A stretch of 64,000 nucleotides of DNA from Sphingobacterium puteale. GTDB lineage: Bacteria; Bacteroidota; Bacteroidia; Sphingobacteriales; Sphingobacteriaceae. The stretch is taken from assembly GCF_003627955.1 (NCBI RefSeq), contig NZ_RBWS01000023.1, positions 79,619-143,618 of the forward strand, read 5' to 3'. Each line of letters begins with the position of its first letter. Positions within the stretch are counted from its first letter, which is position 1. The notes beneath the pieces are model-generated. The model made no database searches. It saw only the letters and a program-made list of their open reading frames with translations, and had not been told where the DNA came from. This document shows, piece after piece, positions 33,884-43,203 of this stretch. A program made the position numbers and the translations under genes.

Positions 33884-34177
33884 ATGCGCAAACCACCCGC
33901 TATAGTTGATCTACACGCAGATGCTTTTCTCGAAGACTGGGAAGACTACTCGGCTGACGAACTGATGTTAGAATCTATTGATTACCTCAGATCCAACCTG
34001 GATGCAGCCATTTATTGGGAGATGAACGAAATCAAATTTATTCACGGAAAGGGAAAAGGTACCTTAAAAAAAATGATATTTAAGGAACTACAGGATTACA
34101 AAGAAAGTGGTTCAATTGATCGATACTATACATCATACCAGAACGAAGACGTTGTGGTCGTTGTAATTGGAATCTAA
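33884..34177 (+). CDS. Stand-alone Smr domain protein
   Basis: This 97-residue protein consists of one Smr domain (related to the MutS2 C-terminus). The two family motifs are visible: DLHAD at residues 9-13 and HGKGKGTLKKMI at about 51-62. Smr domains have nicking endonuclease or RNA endonuclease activity, and stand-alone forms are poorly understood; recent work on related proteins points to ribosome rescue or RNA cleavage. The C-terminal DVVVVVIGI strand closes the fold. It has its own promoter and a shared terminator with the PUL. Confidence 0.85.
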   Translation: MRKPPAIVDLHADAFLEDWEDYSADELMLESIDYLRSNLDAAIYWEMNEIKFIHGKGKGTLKKMIFKELQDYKESGSIDRYYTSYQNEDVVVVVIGI

Positions 34178-34182
34178 AAGGA

Positions 34183-34212
34183 ATGAGCCCGATAAAATAT
34201 CGAGCTCATCAC
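34183..34212. terminator. Bidirectional terminator between the Smr gene and the PUL
   Basis: The inverted repeat ATGAGCCCGATA / TATCGAGCTCAT (34183-34194 and 34198-34209) has one mismatch and a three-base loop, and lies between convergent genes. The outer ATGAGCCCGATA sequence also occurs in the tamL terminator. The T-run is absent, so efficiency is uncertain. Confidence 0.55.
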
Positions 34213-34235
34213 ATGAATAATTGCTTTCTACACTA

Positions 34236-35216
34236 TTATTTAACGGCCGGTGTAATAACTACTTTACGGAATTCAACCGGTCCGTGATCACCCTGGAAAT
34301 AGATCGGACCAGGTTCAGCCTCTCTACTATCCAGTGCTCCGCCGGTAATCCCCGGAATCTCTTGATTGCTGATCACTGTTTTACCATTGGCAACCACAGT
34401 CACCAGGCGTCCTATCAATGTAATATCATAGGTCTGCCATTCTCCGGCCCCTTTATTCACCATCTCATTTGCTGCAAGGAAACCATAGACGCCTGCAAAA
34501 AGGACGGCATTAGGATGCGCATCTTTCGGACTATCCTCAATTTGCACCTCATAGCGCCCTCTAAGATACACCCCACTATTACTGCCCGAAGGAATTTTAA
34601 ATTCAACGTGCAATTTAAAATCTTCAAATTTTTGTTCCGAGACGAGGTTAGAGCCCGATTGAGGACTGGTTAAAATACCATTTTTCACAATCCACTGATT
34701 GGTTTTTCCGGTCGCTTTCCAGCCCGACAGATCCTTTCCATTAAAAAGCTGGATCGGTTTCCCCCACTTTACGGCGGCCGTTCTTTTTAACTCGGGCGCA
34801 CGTACTCCTTTAAAACGATGTGTTTTTCCATCTGGTTCCGTTATCGTTCCCTGCAATGTTCCGTTTAAGATCTCCCCTTCTACACTTAAATTCATCTTTC
34901 CGCCTTCCCATTGTGGTGGAATTGCGAATTTGAATTTCCCATTTTCGTAAAAAACCTGTGAAACAGGCCGTGCGCTTCCAGAAGTACTTACGTAATGACC
35001 GACTAAGGTCTTGTAACCCGACAATTTCACTTCAAGCCAGGAGGGTGCCGGTGTGCCATTGACGTCAACTTCAATATCCCAACGCCCGATCAGTTCTTTT
35101 CCTTCAACTTCTTGCCTGTAATGCACAGATTCTTTTGCGAATGATTTAGCAGAGATCACTTGTGGTAATGCACAAGAAGCTAAAACCCCTAAAAGAAAAG
35201 CGGTATTTCTTTTCAT
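34236..35216 (-). CDS. DUF1080 / 3-keto-glycoside hydrolase family protein
   Basis: This 326-residue secreted protein has a signal peptide (cleavage near ISA, residue 23), an N-terminal beta-rich domain (about 30-145) and a C-terminal DUF1080 concanavalin-like sandwich (about 150-322). The latter shows IQLFNGKDLSGWKATG, FKLHVEFKIPSGSNSGVYLRGRYEVQIED and the final GPIYFQGDHGPVEFRKVVI. The family has been renamed 3-keto-disaccharide hydrolase, because members cleave 3-keto-glycosides. It is the last gene of the minus-strand locus, 137 bases downstream of the symporter gene, so it may also have its own promoter. It would act in the periplasm with the FAD oxidoreductase upstream, which is inferred. 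Confidence 0.87.
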   Translation of the reverse strand: MKRNTAFLLGVLASCALPQVISAKSFAKESVHYRQEVEGKELIGRWDIEVDVNGTPAPSWLEVKLSGYKTLVGHYVSTSGSARPVSQVFYENGKFKFAIPPQWEGGKMNLSVEGEILNGTLQGTITEPDGKTHRFKGVRAPELKRTAAVKWGKPIQLFNGKDLSGWKATGKTNQWIVKNGILTSPQSGSNLVSEQKFEDFKLHVEFKIPSGSNSGVYLRGRYEVQIEDSPKDAHPNAVLFAGVYGFLAANEMVNKGAGEWQTYDITLIGRLVTVVANGKTVISNQEIPGITGGALDSREAEPGPIYFQGDHGPVEFRKVVITPAVK

Positions 35217-35353
35217 CTTATGTATGTTTATATTCTAATTGACAATAAATTTTAAGCAATTTAACTGTTTAATAGCGGGTTTACAAACATATAAAGTTAA
35301 AAAACACTAAGAAAACGAAGTGCCTCAGATAATCTGTGCTGATTTTTGAGTAT

Positions 35354-37036
35354 TTAAACCTGATTTATAAAAACTCTATTAGCTGCGCGCCATGGAATCA
35401 ACGCACTGATAAGTATTACTGTTGCAATTCCGCCTACTAATGGAGAACGGTCTGCAAAGAAAAAACACAATACATAAAGCAGCAACGCAATAAAGGTGAG
35501 CGAAAATGCAATCATCTTCAATCCAAATTTATTCTGGCTTTTCAATGCTATTTCCTCTTCGTTATCAATCCGCTGTACACTTTCCTTACGCGCGGCTTTA
35601 ATGTTTTTGAGCGCAATATATTCTGAACTTATCTTTCCACGTGATTTCGCATATAGTTCAACACAGGCCAACAAAACGAAGGGCAGCATAACACCAAGCA
35701 GCATCTCATTGGCTCGGCTAAGTTTATAGTCTATCAACCAAGGAAAAATAATTTTAAACAGCAGATTGACACCTAGACTAACAGCAGTTATATACAGGGT
35801 TGCCTTTCCTGTCAATCGCTTTGAAAACAATGCCCATATCGGTGGCGCCAATAATGGTCCACCAGTAATGGCGCCTATGCTCAAAGTAAACTCTACTATC
35901 CCTCCGATCAGTGGCACAATCAGCGCTACAATAATCATAAAAAATCCAAAAAACCAAGATGATGCACGAGCGATAAACATCAGTTTTTTTTCCGTTGCTT
36001 GCGGGTTTAATGTCCCCTTATAAATATCGTTCGTAAAAACAGCTGACACGACATTCAAGGCTGTATTTGCAGATGCCGATGTAGAGAAATACATCCCCGT
36101 AAGCATCAATCCAAGTAATCCCGCAGGCAGCACTTGCTTACAAACCATAATGTAGGCCGTCTCGGTAGCTAATCCGGTCAAATCCGGATTGATCGCCTTG
36201 TAAACCATGGGCGGAATCATCCACAAAATCGGGCTAGCGATGTATAAGGCAGCAAATAAATAAGCAACTTTGGATGCTGACCGGGGTGTATCAACACTTG
36301 TATAGCGCTGTACAAACGTCCAATTACCTCCAATATAAAAAATATGATATAAAGCAAAAGCGACAATAAAACCCCATGTATATTCACCATTGACAACATT
36401 GAAAAAATCATCAGGCGCTTTATCCAAGAAGGACTGCACACCACCAACTTCTTCAAAAACCAATGGAATGACAATCACGATCGCTGCGGTCAGGACGACA
36501 AATTGTAGGATATCTGTCACCATGACCGCCCACAACCCGCCGATGGCCGTATAAGCAATCATTAAGATTCCCAAAACGATGGTAACTGGTATCAAAGGAT
36601 AGTCCAGCGATTCGGAAACAAGTTTGGCCACCGAATACAAAACCGACCCTTTGAGAAATACCGACACGATCATAAAGACGTAGATGTAACACTTCTGAAC
36701 TGCGCTCCCCAGACGCTCCTTAATAAACTCGGCAGCAGTAAGATTTCCTGTAGCCTTCCATTTAGGAGCTAGATAAAGTCCTGTTATCAGTCCACCTATA
36801 CACATGGTCCACTGAATGGTAATCGCTACCCAGCCATGACTATACGCTATTGAACCCCAAGCGACAAAGGTACCTGCTGAAAAAAAACTCATAAATAGGG
36901 ACATTCCCCCTATAAACCAGGGCACGGATTCACCACCAGCAAAAAAGGACTTCAGGTTTCTTCCGGTTCGTGAGAAGCTTATCCCTACAAGCATTATGAA
37001 TACCGAAAAAACGATTATAACTACTGTATCTATCAT
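35354..37036 (-). CDS. Sodium:solute symporter family protein
   Basis: This 560-residue SSS-family (LeuT-fold) permease has about 13 helices. The N-terminal GRNLKSFFAGGESVPWFIGGMSLFMSFFSAGTFVAWG region is the family signature for the first helices (cited in part). A large cytoplasmic loop with charged residues (about 465-510) precedes the last two helices. It should take up the mono- or disaccharide product, or an organic acid, released by the locus into the cytoplasm with sodium. It lies 43 bases downstream of the FAD oxidoreductase gene in the same operon. Confidence 0.9.
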   Translation of the reverse strand: MIDTVVIIVFSVFIMLVGISFSRTGRNLKSFFAGGESVPWFIGGMSLFMSFFSAGTFVAWGSIAYSHGWVAITIQWTMCIGGLITGLYLAPKWKATGNLTAAEFIKERLGSAVQKCYIYVFMIVSVFLKGSVLYSVAKLVSESLDYPLIPVTIVLGILMIAYTAIGGLWAVMVTDILQFVVLTAAIVIVIPLVFEEVGGVQSFLDKAPDDFFNVVNGEYTWGFIVAFALYHIFYIGGNWTFVQRYTSVDTPRSASKVAYLFAALYIASPILWMIPPMVYKAINPDLTGLATETAYIMVCKQVLPAGLLGLMLTGMYFSTSASANTALNVVSAVFTNDIYKGTLNPQATEKKLMFIARASSWFFGFFMIIVALIVPLIGGIVEFTLSIGAITGGPLLAPPIWALFSKRLTGKATLYITAVSLGVNLLFKIIFPWLIDYKLSRANEMLLGVMLPFVLLACVELYAKSRGKISSEYIALKNIKAARKESVQRIDNEEEIALKSQNKFGLKMIAFSLTFIALLLYVLCFFFADRSPLVGGIATVILISALIPWRAANRVFINQV

Positions 37037-37079
37037 CTTGTATCAACTATTAAATTACTGAATATTATCATTTTAAAGA

Positions 37080-39362
37080 CTATGCATAACACCTAACAGC
37101 AAAGATGGCTGCTGGCACTTCCGCAGAAGGGTGTTCAAGAGATATAATCAGCTGATCTGTAACACAGGATTCCGGAAGTTCTATCACATTTCTGGTCTGA
37201 AAATTTCCCTGCTGCGTATAAATAATCTTTCCATTTCCATCTTCAATAGTATAATTCCGCACACAGAATGGCATAACGGTCTCGGGATGGGTCATTAACA
37301 CAGACTCCATCGCATGATCCAAATCGGTATCAAAATTAATTTCGATCCTTCTTATGTGCTGCTTCTTCTTCCATTTTATCGAAATTATCGGCTGCTGATC
37401 GTCAGTTGCAGCGACCCAGGCATTCGGACGAACTGTAGGCCGGTCTATGCCATTACGTACATTTTCGACTCCAAAAACCGATAGGCCCGCTGTTAGCTGA
37501 ATGGCGAGGTTATGTCCATCGGGGCGACGTTGTGGCGTCCAAAATTCAAATGAATCTACTCCAGATCCCGGCAGCGCTACCTGTTTCCCATTATTTGAAA
37601 CAGCTTTGTTCACACCGTTAAAAACGGATAGTAATCCGGATATCCGTTGATGGGTATAGGCCAATCGCACATGCTCGTTTTGAAGAAATGTGAGGAAAAT
37701 ATACTGATCCTCATTTAGCTCCAATTCAAAATCCAGTGTTACTGTCTGAAAGCCGGGTTTTACACGAATTTGCATTTTCGCCAACTCCCGGTCTGGCGTG
37801 AAACCACCTTTTCTTTCGCTGCCCCTAAGCTCCACGTTCAACACTGTTGTCTGCGTGGCTTCAATATCCAAAAAAAAGATGGGCAGGGTACCAACAGTGA
37901 CAGGAATAAGTTGTGCCGCAGCTATAGTCAGGGGTTTCCACAGCATATGCTCTTTCGAGAATCCCTTAAAGTCCAGGTTGCTCGAAGAGGTCAGTTCGGC
38001 CTGCTGTACAAGATCGCTGCTATCGGATAAATGAAAACCGGGAATATATTGGCCGGATCGTTGCAGTTCTTTCTGTAACTCCTTCATGTAACCTGTCTGA
38101 CCGATCTCTCTTGGTAAAAGCTGCTGCTGAACGCATAGTTTTGCGGCCATCGCCACAGCTTGTGCAACATATGCACATGTCGCCATTACCCGAGTCGCTC
38201 CAAATGCGACATGGGATACACTGATCAAACGACCCGCCAAAAAGAGGTTTTCAATATTACGGCTATATAAACAACGATAAGGAATATGGAAAATGCCTTT
38301 ACTATGCCATTGGTTACAGGGCTGACGGTCGCTAAAGACGCCATCCGCAGGATGAAGATCGATGGACCAGCCACCATAGGCTATGGCATCCGGATGTTGG
38401 CGCTGTTCGACGATGTCTTTTTGTGTCAGGATATAATCGCCTTCAAACCGGCGGCTTTCCCGCTTCCCGGGAACCATTCCAACCCACTCCAATGTCAGGG
38501 TGTCGGCTTCGGGAAATTGGCCTGAATTTTTAATATAATCCCACACGCCATAGATGATTTTCCATAGTTCCCATTTGATCTCTTCGGTATCGTGCACGGT
38601 ATCCAGACGCCCGCCGTATTCCACCCACCACAGCTTGCATCCATGTTCTTTGGCATTGAAGTTTTTGAATCTCGGTATTTCTTTGGTGACATCCATGGCA
38701 AAAGCCGGGGCAGTATAAGATACCGTCTTTCCGACATCTTTGGTATAGAAATACAACGTGTGCCCCAAAAGCTCTCCATAGGAGGTGTCGGGCGCCATGG
38801 CTTCGTCAAATTCTTCCCGGGTTTCAGCGCCCATACGGAAAGCCGCCCCAGATAAAAAACCGACTATCCCGTCTCCGGACGCATCACAAAATAAGGATGA
38901 CATTAGCTCATATTGTGTCGAGTTCTGACTGCAAAAAGCGCTCAACGATTTTATACGATCGCCAGCTGCCTTATGGACTTCGTAGACACTGGTATTGAGC
39001 AACAATCGAATGTTGTCCTCTTGCTTTACTTTGTCAAGTAAAATCATGTCCAATATAACAGCATTGCCCTCCGGGTTGCGGTACACATTTTCAACCAATA
39101 TCTCGTCAATAACACCACCTTCTCTACTCCAGCGATTGTTGTTGCCCATATGGGAAGTAGCACCCAATATCCACAACCTCACCTCACTGGAGGCATTTCC
39201 CCCGAGTACAGACCGATCCTGTACCAAGGTGACACGCAAACCTTGCCTGGCTGCCGTAATCGCAGTACACACGCCAGACATCCCACCGCCAACAACTACG
39301 AGATCTGCGGCAATAACTTCTTTCTTCAATGTCCTGGAGGCTCCTCCCTTACTATAAATCAT
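37080..39362 (-). CDS. FAD-dependent oxidoreductase (FAD_oxidored family)
   Basis: This 760-residue protein has an N-terminal FAD-binding Rossmann fold (VVGGGMSGVCTAITAARQG at about 22-40), followed by the SVLGGNASSEVRLWILGATSH block typical of the PF12831 family. A second conserved block, IPYRCLYSRNIENLFLAGR, lies at about 353-371. The C-terminal third (about 470-760) is beta-rich and resembles discoidin-like carbohydrate-binding modules. No signal peptide is apparent, so the protein may be cytoplasmic, which leaves it unclear whether it oxidises the sugar before or after transport. Enzymes of this family in PULs have no settled substrate. It sits between the SGNH hydrolase and symporter genes. 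Confidence 0.85.
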   Translation of the reverse strand: MIYSKGGASRTLKKEVIAADLVVVGGGMSGVCTAITAARQGLRVTLVQDRSVLGGNASSEVRLWILGATSHMGNNNRWSREGGVIDEILVENVYRNPEGNAVILDMILLDKVKQEDNIRLLLNTSVYEVHKAAGDRIKSLSAFCSQNSTQYELMSSLFCDASGDGIVGFLSGAAFRMGAETREEFDEAMAPDTSYGELLGHTLYFYTKDVGKTVSYTAPAFAMDVTKEIPRFKNFNAKEHGCKLWWVEYGGRLDTVHDTEEIKWELWKIIYGVWDYIKNSGQFPEADTLTLEWVGMVPGKRESRRFEGDYILTQKDIVEQRQHPDAIAYGGWSIDLHPADGVFSDRQPCNQWHSKGIFHIPYRCLYSRNIENLFLAGRLISVSHVAFGATRVMATCAYVAQAVAMAAKLCVQQQLLPREIGQTGYMKELQKELQRSGQYIPGFHLSDSSDLVQQAELTSSSNLDFKGFSKEHMLWKPLTIAAAQLIPVTVGTLPIFFLDIEATQTTVLNVELRGSERKGGFTPDRELAKMQIRVKPGFQTVTLDFELELNEDQYIFLTFLQNEHVRLAYTHQRISGLLSVFNGVNKAVSNNGKQVALPGSGVDSFEFWTPQRRPDGHNLAIQLTAGLSVFGVENVRNGIDRPTVRPNAWVAATDDQQPIISIKWKKKQHIRRIEINFDTDLDHAMESVLMTHPETVMPFCVRNYTIEDGNGKIIYTQQGNFQTRNVIELPESCVTDQLIISLEHPSAEVPAAIFAVRCYA

Positions 39363-39428
39363 ATATTCTTTCTTTTTTATCCTTTTTGTAATTCAATTTT
39401 ATATTTAATTATTCCTGGGTTCATCCAC

Positions 39429-40106
39429 CTATTTTATAAATTTGGATATCACATCTTTCCAGATATGGTATCCCTCGGCAGTTAGGTGCAGCCCATCCGG
39501 GCGATAATATGCTGGTATTAAATTACCATTGGCATCCAGCATCTGGGCATAAACATCGGCATATCCGGTATTGGACTGCTGTTCCATAAATTGTTTAATT
39601 CTAGCATTAACCTCTTCGATCTGTATTTTATCTTTCAATCGGCGCGGTGAGGGCTTGATGGATATATAGATTATTTCAGCATGCGGTTTCGACTTTCTTA
39701 TTTCACCAAATAAGGCAGTGAACTGTTCAACAATGCTGTCTGTTGACCAACGAAGTCCAATATCATTGTCGCCTTCATAAATAAAAATTTGCTTTGCATC
39801 GTATGGTGTAATCAACCGTTCTCTATAGGTATAAAGATCCACAGTCTTGGTTCCGGATACCCCTCTATTCAGTACAGTCTGCCCTGGGAAATCATCCTTT
39901 AACGTTTTCCAATTTTCGATGGTCGAACTACCAACAAAAAGAATGACCTTTTTGGGCGGTGGATTTTGCGCATCCAGACGCTCATAACGTTGTATCTTTT
40001 GCTCCCATTTCTGCCGTTGCGTTAATACAGATTGGGCATAAGTGTATGTCATGCTCAAGCAGAGTAATAGGCAGTTTAGTCGCTTTAATAGCTGAATTAT
40101 TTTCAT
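39429..40106 (-). CDS. Secreted SGNH/GDSL-type esterase
   Basis: This 225-residue protein has a signal peptide (cleavage near YAQ, residue 25) and a single SGNH hydrolase domain. Block I is VGSSTIENW (nucleophile Ser), block II contains NRGVSG, block III reads YEGDND, and block V is RPDGLHLTAEGY with the catalytic Asp and His. These enzymes remove O-acetyl or similar esters from glycans in the periplasm or on the surface. It is the second of two SGNH proteins in the locus, which suggests a heavily esterified substrate. It lies 66 bases upstream of the FAD oxidoreductase gene. Confidence 0.87.
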   Translation of the reverse strand: MKIIQLLKRLNCLLLCLSMTYTYAQSVLTQRQKWEQKIQRYERLDAQNPPPKKVILFVGSSTIENWKTLKDDFPGQTVLNRGVSGTKTVDLYTYRERLITPYDAKQIFIYEGDNDIGLRWSTDSIVEQFTALFGEIRKSKPHAEIIYISIKPSPRRLKDKIQIEEVNARIKQFMEQQSNTGYADVYAQMLDANGNLIPAYYRPDGLHLTAEGYHIWKDVISKFIK

Positions 40107-40277
40107 CCGTATAAATTATTTGTTCATCAATTATTCTTTAACCAAGGCACTATTCATAAGTATTTATCTGCAATGATATTCATGAGTTCGTTTTACTCAT
40201 TAAACTGGTTTTTAAGGTGTTCGTAAGTTCAATTGTTCCGTACACTCGGTTTATGCTGCCTTCAAATCATGATGATT

Positions 40278-41714
40278 TCATCCTTTTTCTTTTCCAGTAG
40301 TCTTTAAAATTGGTTTGCCACGTAACAGAATCCGCCCTAAATAAATCTTGGATGAATCATATTTCGCAGGATGCCGGTCAATATCTTCTTGTTGGGACGG
40401 ACCTAATATCATCTTTTTATCTGCTCTCAATGGCGATATACGAAAACTGACTTCATGCGTTCCTTTGGGCACCTTGATCACATCATATTGACCCCGATAT
40501 CGGTTATTACAGTATGCGTTAAATCGATTCAACTGGATATTGCCGTGATTCTCTGCCACCATTTGATAAGGTTGAAATCTTCCTGACTGCGATTTATGGA
40601 GCCCTATCTGATGACCATCTACCCATACTTCAAGCTGCCCCACCTCGGGCCCACCGATGTCAAACAGGCCAAATAGATCACCTTCAAAAGTGAATGAAAA
40701 GCGCGCGCCTTTTTCTTCAGCGACCATCAAGGTATCAAACCATCCATTGAACGCCTTTAATTTAGATCCTTCTGTAGGAAACGCGGCCCATTTAACATCA
40801 AAATCAGCAAGATCACTGGGGATGTACATCCCTGCTACATCCCATTCGGCAGATATCAGCGGCTGAGGCAATGAATGTATTTCCATTTGTGAAGGCCCTC
40901 TCATCTTCTCAATTCCACGGGCAATGGCTGCAGCGTAAAGATTACCACCAGCTTTCAGTGGGTGTATTCCGTCCGTAGAAAATAAAATACGACCTCCTGC
41001 AGAATCTACATCTCCCTTCCACAACAACTTGTCCTGAGATTCCAAGCGCGCAATCTCCATTCCCAAATGTATTGTAGGAATACCGTAATGATCGGCCAAT
41101 GCTTCCAAAGCTTCAATATGTGGCGGTATCTTTCTATTATTATATACCTTGGTCTCTGTGGCCAATATGGCATAAATTAAACAGATATCGGTATGCTGAT
41201 CATGTTGGATAATCTGCCTGACCATACCTTCCATGCCTGCAGCATAGGCGCCATTGACTGCAAAATCGATGATAACCAGATCGGGATTGTGCGATAGTAC
41301 CTGTTCCCTGATTCTAAAGGATCCCAAGTCCGTGCCTGTTCCGGAAACGCCAGCATTGACCCACTTAAATCTGGTGGATGGGTAGCGTGCCTGTAAGTAA
41401 GCTGAAATCTGCATCCGGTAACAATAATTGGCTTGTGTCAGGCTTCCACCGATGAATGCTACTGATACATCCTGGCCCTTGCTGACCTTGGCAAAAAAAT
41501 TAGGCATACCACCACGCACTACACACTCATCATCACGCTTAAAATCACCAGGCACAATAAGTTCTTCTTTCGCCGTATCCACAGAAAATAACAATTGCGA
41601 AGCGGCACCTTGCGAAGCGGCAATCTTGTTGAGCTCCACACTATTCTGCGCCCACAGACCGGTCATTATTAAAAAAAACAACAGGAAACTTATAACTGAT
41701 TGATATGTACGCAT
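40278..41714 (-). CDS. Secreted SGNH hydrolase with C-terminal carbohydrate-binding-like domain
   Basis: This 478-residue protein has a signal peptide (cleavage near WAQ, residue 23) and an SGNH domain (about 70-270): block I FIGGSLTQ, block II NAGVSGTGTD, a block III variant with DFAVNGA, and block V TDGIHPLKAGG. A second domain (about 285-470) is beta-rich and could bind carbohydrate (ARFSFTFEGDLFGLFDIGG). The asparagine in AVNG takes the place of the GxND Asn. It is probably a periplasmic or surface esterase of the PUL. The 171-base gap after it is the largest inside the gene run. Confidence 0.82.
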   Translation of the reverse strand: MRTYQSVISFLLFFLIMTGLWAQNSVELNKIAASQGAASQLLFSVDTAKEELIVPGDFKRDDECVVRGGMPNFFAKVSKGQDVSVAFIGGSLTQANYCYRMQISAYLQARYPSTRFKWVNAGVSGTGTDLGSFRIREQVLSHNPDLVIIDFAVNGAYAAGMEGMVRQIIQHDQHTDICLIYAILATETKVYNNRKIPPHIEALEALADHYGIPTIHLGMEIARLESQDKLLWKGDVDSAGGRILFSTDGIHPLKAGGNLYAAAIARGIEKMRGPSQMEIHSLPQPLISAEWDVAGMYIPSDLADFDVKWAAFPTEGSKLKAFNGWFDTLMVAEEKGARFSFTFEGDLFGLFDIGGPEVGQLEVWVDGHQIGLHKSQSGRFQPYQMVAENHGNIQLNRFNAYCNNRYRGQYDVIKVPKGTHEVSFRISPLRADKKMILGPSQQEDIDRHPAKYDSSKIYLGRILLRGKPILKTTGKEKG

Positions 41715-41749
41715 CTCGTTGATTTAAGTGATCATAAACTAGTTGAACA

Positions 41750-43183
41750 TCAATTCACGACGGTGATATTCGAGGTAAAGGGATTTGCTACGATATCAGA
41801 CTGCAACATATCCCTACCCCCGACTTTTACGTTTTTGAAGGTCACATCCTTAATCATGTGATCGGCGTCATAGCCCTCGAAAATTGCCGACGTCGCACTG
41901 CTGACGCAATCAATAAATCGAATATCAGAAATAGTCCCGGGCCTATACACCGGATTTGAGTTTGCATTTTGCTTAATATACATCAGTACAAATCGGGTAT
42001 TTCCAGAGGTCTCATCACGGATGCCCTCAAACGTGATATTCTTAACATCCGCCCAGTCAGAATGTGGGATCGCTACCGAATGACCACCCCAGGTCATTTT
42101 GGCGATATCAATATCTTTAAAGGTGAGCTGTTCGACACTACTGGTTTCTAAGGAAGATCCTATGCGGATACCTACGCCTACCTGGTTTTTCCAGATCATG
42201 CAGTCGTGGGCACTACAATTTAAAAGCGGTGTTTCGCCATCTGCAGCTGCATTTGTTGCATGCCAACCAAAACCATCATCTCCTGATCCGATAAAACAAT
42301 GGGAGAAATGCACACCTTGACATCCTGAGCCCAAATCCAAACCATCATTGTTCTGCCCAAAGCTCAACAGGTTGAGATGGGATACATCCACATTCGACGA
42401 ATTGACCATATCTACTTGCCAGCCTAAGGCCGCATGGCGGACGCCAAATCCCCGAAGTTCCACATTCTGACTACGGTAGACCTTAACGAAATTTCCTGCT
42501 ACAGGAGCGGTACGATCATCAATATAGCCCCGACCGATCAATTTGACATTAGATACGTTTTCTATCAATACTTTTCCCCTGAGAATCGCCCCTTCTTCTA
42601 AATAATAGGTTTTATTGGATTCAAGTTTAAAAACACCATTGACACCATGATGGATTCCCTTGGCAAAAACAACTGCTCCCTGTTTATAGGCGCTGTAATC
42701 CGGAGATCCAAACAAAAGTAAGGGCGCACGACCAGGGATAGCCAATGCATAATTGTAGTACTCAGGGATGGTAAACGTCAATTCATTTCCGTTCTTGGTA
42801 ACCGGTATATTCAACCTTTTGGGCGACAGCGTAAAATTTGAGAAAGAACTGCTACAAATAATCTTGACCTGACTACCTGGAACATACGTAAATAAAGCGG
42901 TATGTACATCGGTCTGCCCTCCATTCTCCACCAGATCATAACAGGTTTCTTGCCATACGTCCAGGGTATCGTCGTTGACGATCACCTGATAAGCCAGGCT
43001 TTTCACCATGGGTGAATCTAACTGTCCGGTAGTAGAGGCCATTCGTGCAAGTTTATTTTCTACTTGCGTTTCATTTGCCTGTAAACTCTTTTCGACTCCA
43101 GTACAACTTAAGACCGTAAACATCATTCCAAAGAATATGGGTATAATCCAGTATTTTTTTTTCTGCTTAATGTTGCTATTCAT
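41750..43183 (-). CDS. GH28-like right-handed beta-helix lipoprotein
   Basis: This 477-residue protein has a lipobox LSC (Cys27). A small N-terminal beta-sandwich (about 50-150) leads into a parallel beta-helix (about 170-470). Pectinase-type signatures are seen: NNDGLDL (like the GH28 NTDG block), GSGDDGFGW (DD block) and GVGIRIGSS (like RIK), but the GH28 GHG block is not obvious. It is therefore GH28-like, with uncertain catalytic competence and specificity; a polygalacturonase-type or dextranase-type activity on a uronic-acid-rich or other glycan is possible. It is likely displayed at the outer membrane. It lies 20 bases downstream of the large secreted protein. Confidence 0.8.
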   Translation of the reverse strand: MNSNIKQKKKYWIIPIFFGMMFTVLSCTGVEKSLQANETQVENKLARMASTTGQLDSPMVKSLAYQVIVNDDTLDVWQETCYDLVENGGQTDVHTALFTYVPGSQVKIICSSSFSNFTLSPKRLNIPVTKNGNELTFTIPEYYNYALAIPGRAPLLLFGSPDYSAYKQGAVVFAKGIHHGVNGVFKLESNKTYYLEEGAILRGKVLIENVSNVKLIGRGYIDDRTAPVAGNFVKVYRSQNVELRGFGVRHAALGWQVDMVNSSNVDVSHLNLLSFGQNNDGLDLGSGCQGVHFSHCFIGSGDDGFGWHATNAAADGETPLLNCSAHDCMIWKNQVGVGIRIGSSLETSSVEQLTFKDIDIAKMTWGGHSVAIPHSDWADVKNITFEGIRDETSGNTRFVLMYIKQNANSNPVYRPGTISDIRFIDCVSSATSAIFEGYDADHMIKDVTFKNVKVGGRDMLQSDIVANPFTSNITVVN

Positions 43184-43203
43184 GTTATTGGTTGTTTAAA
43201 TGG

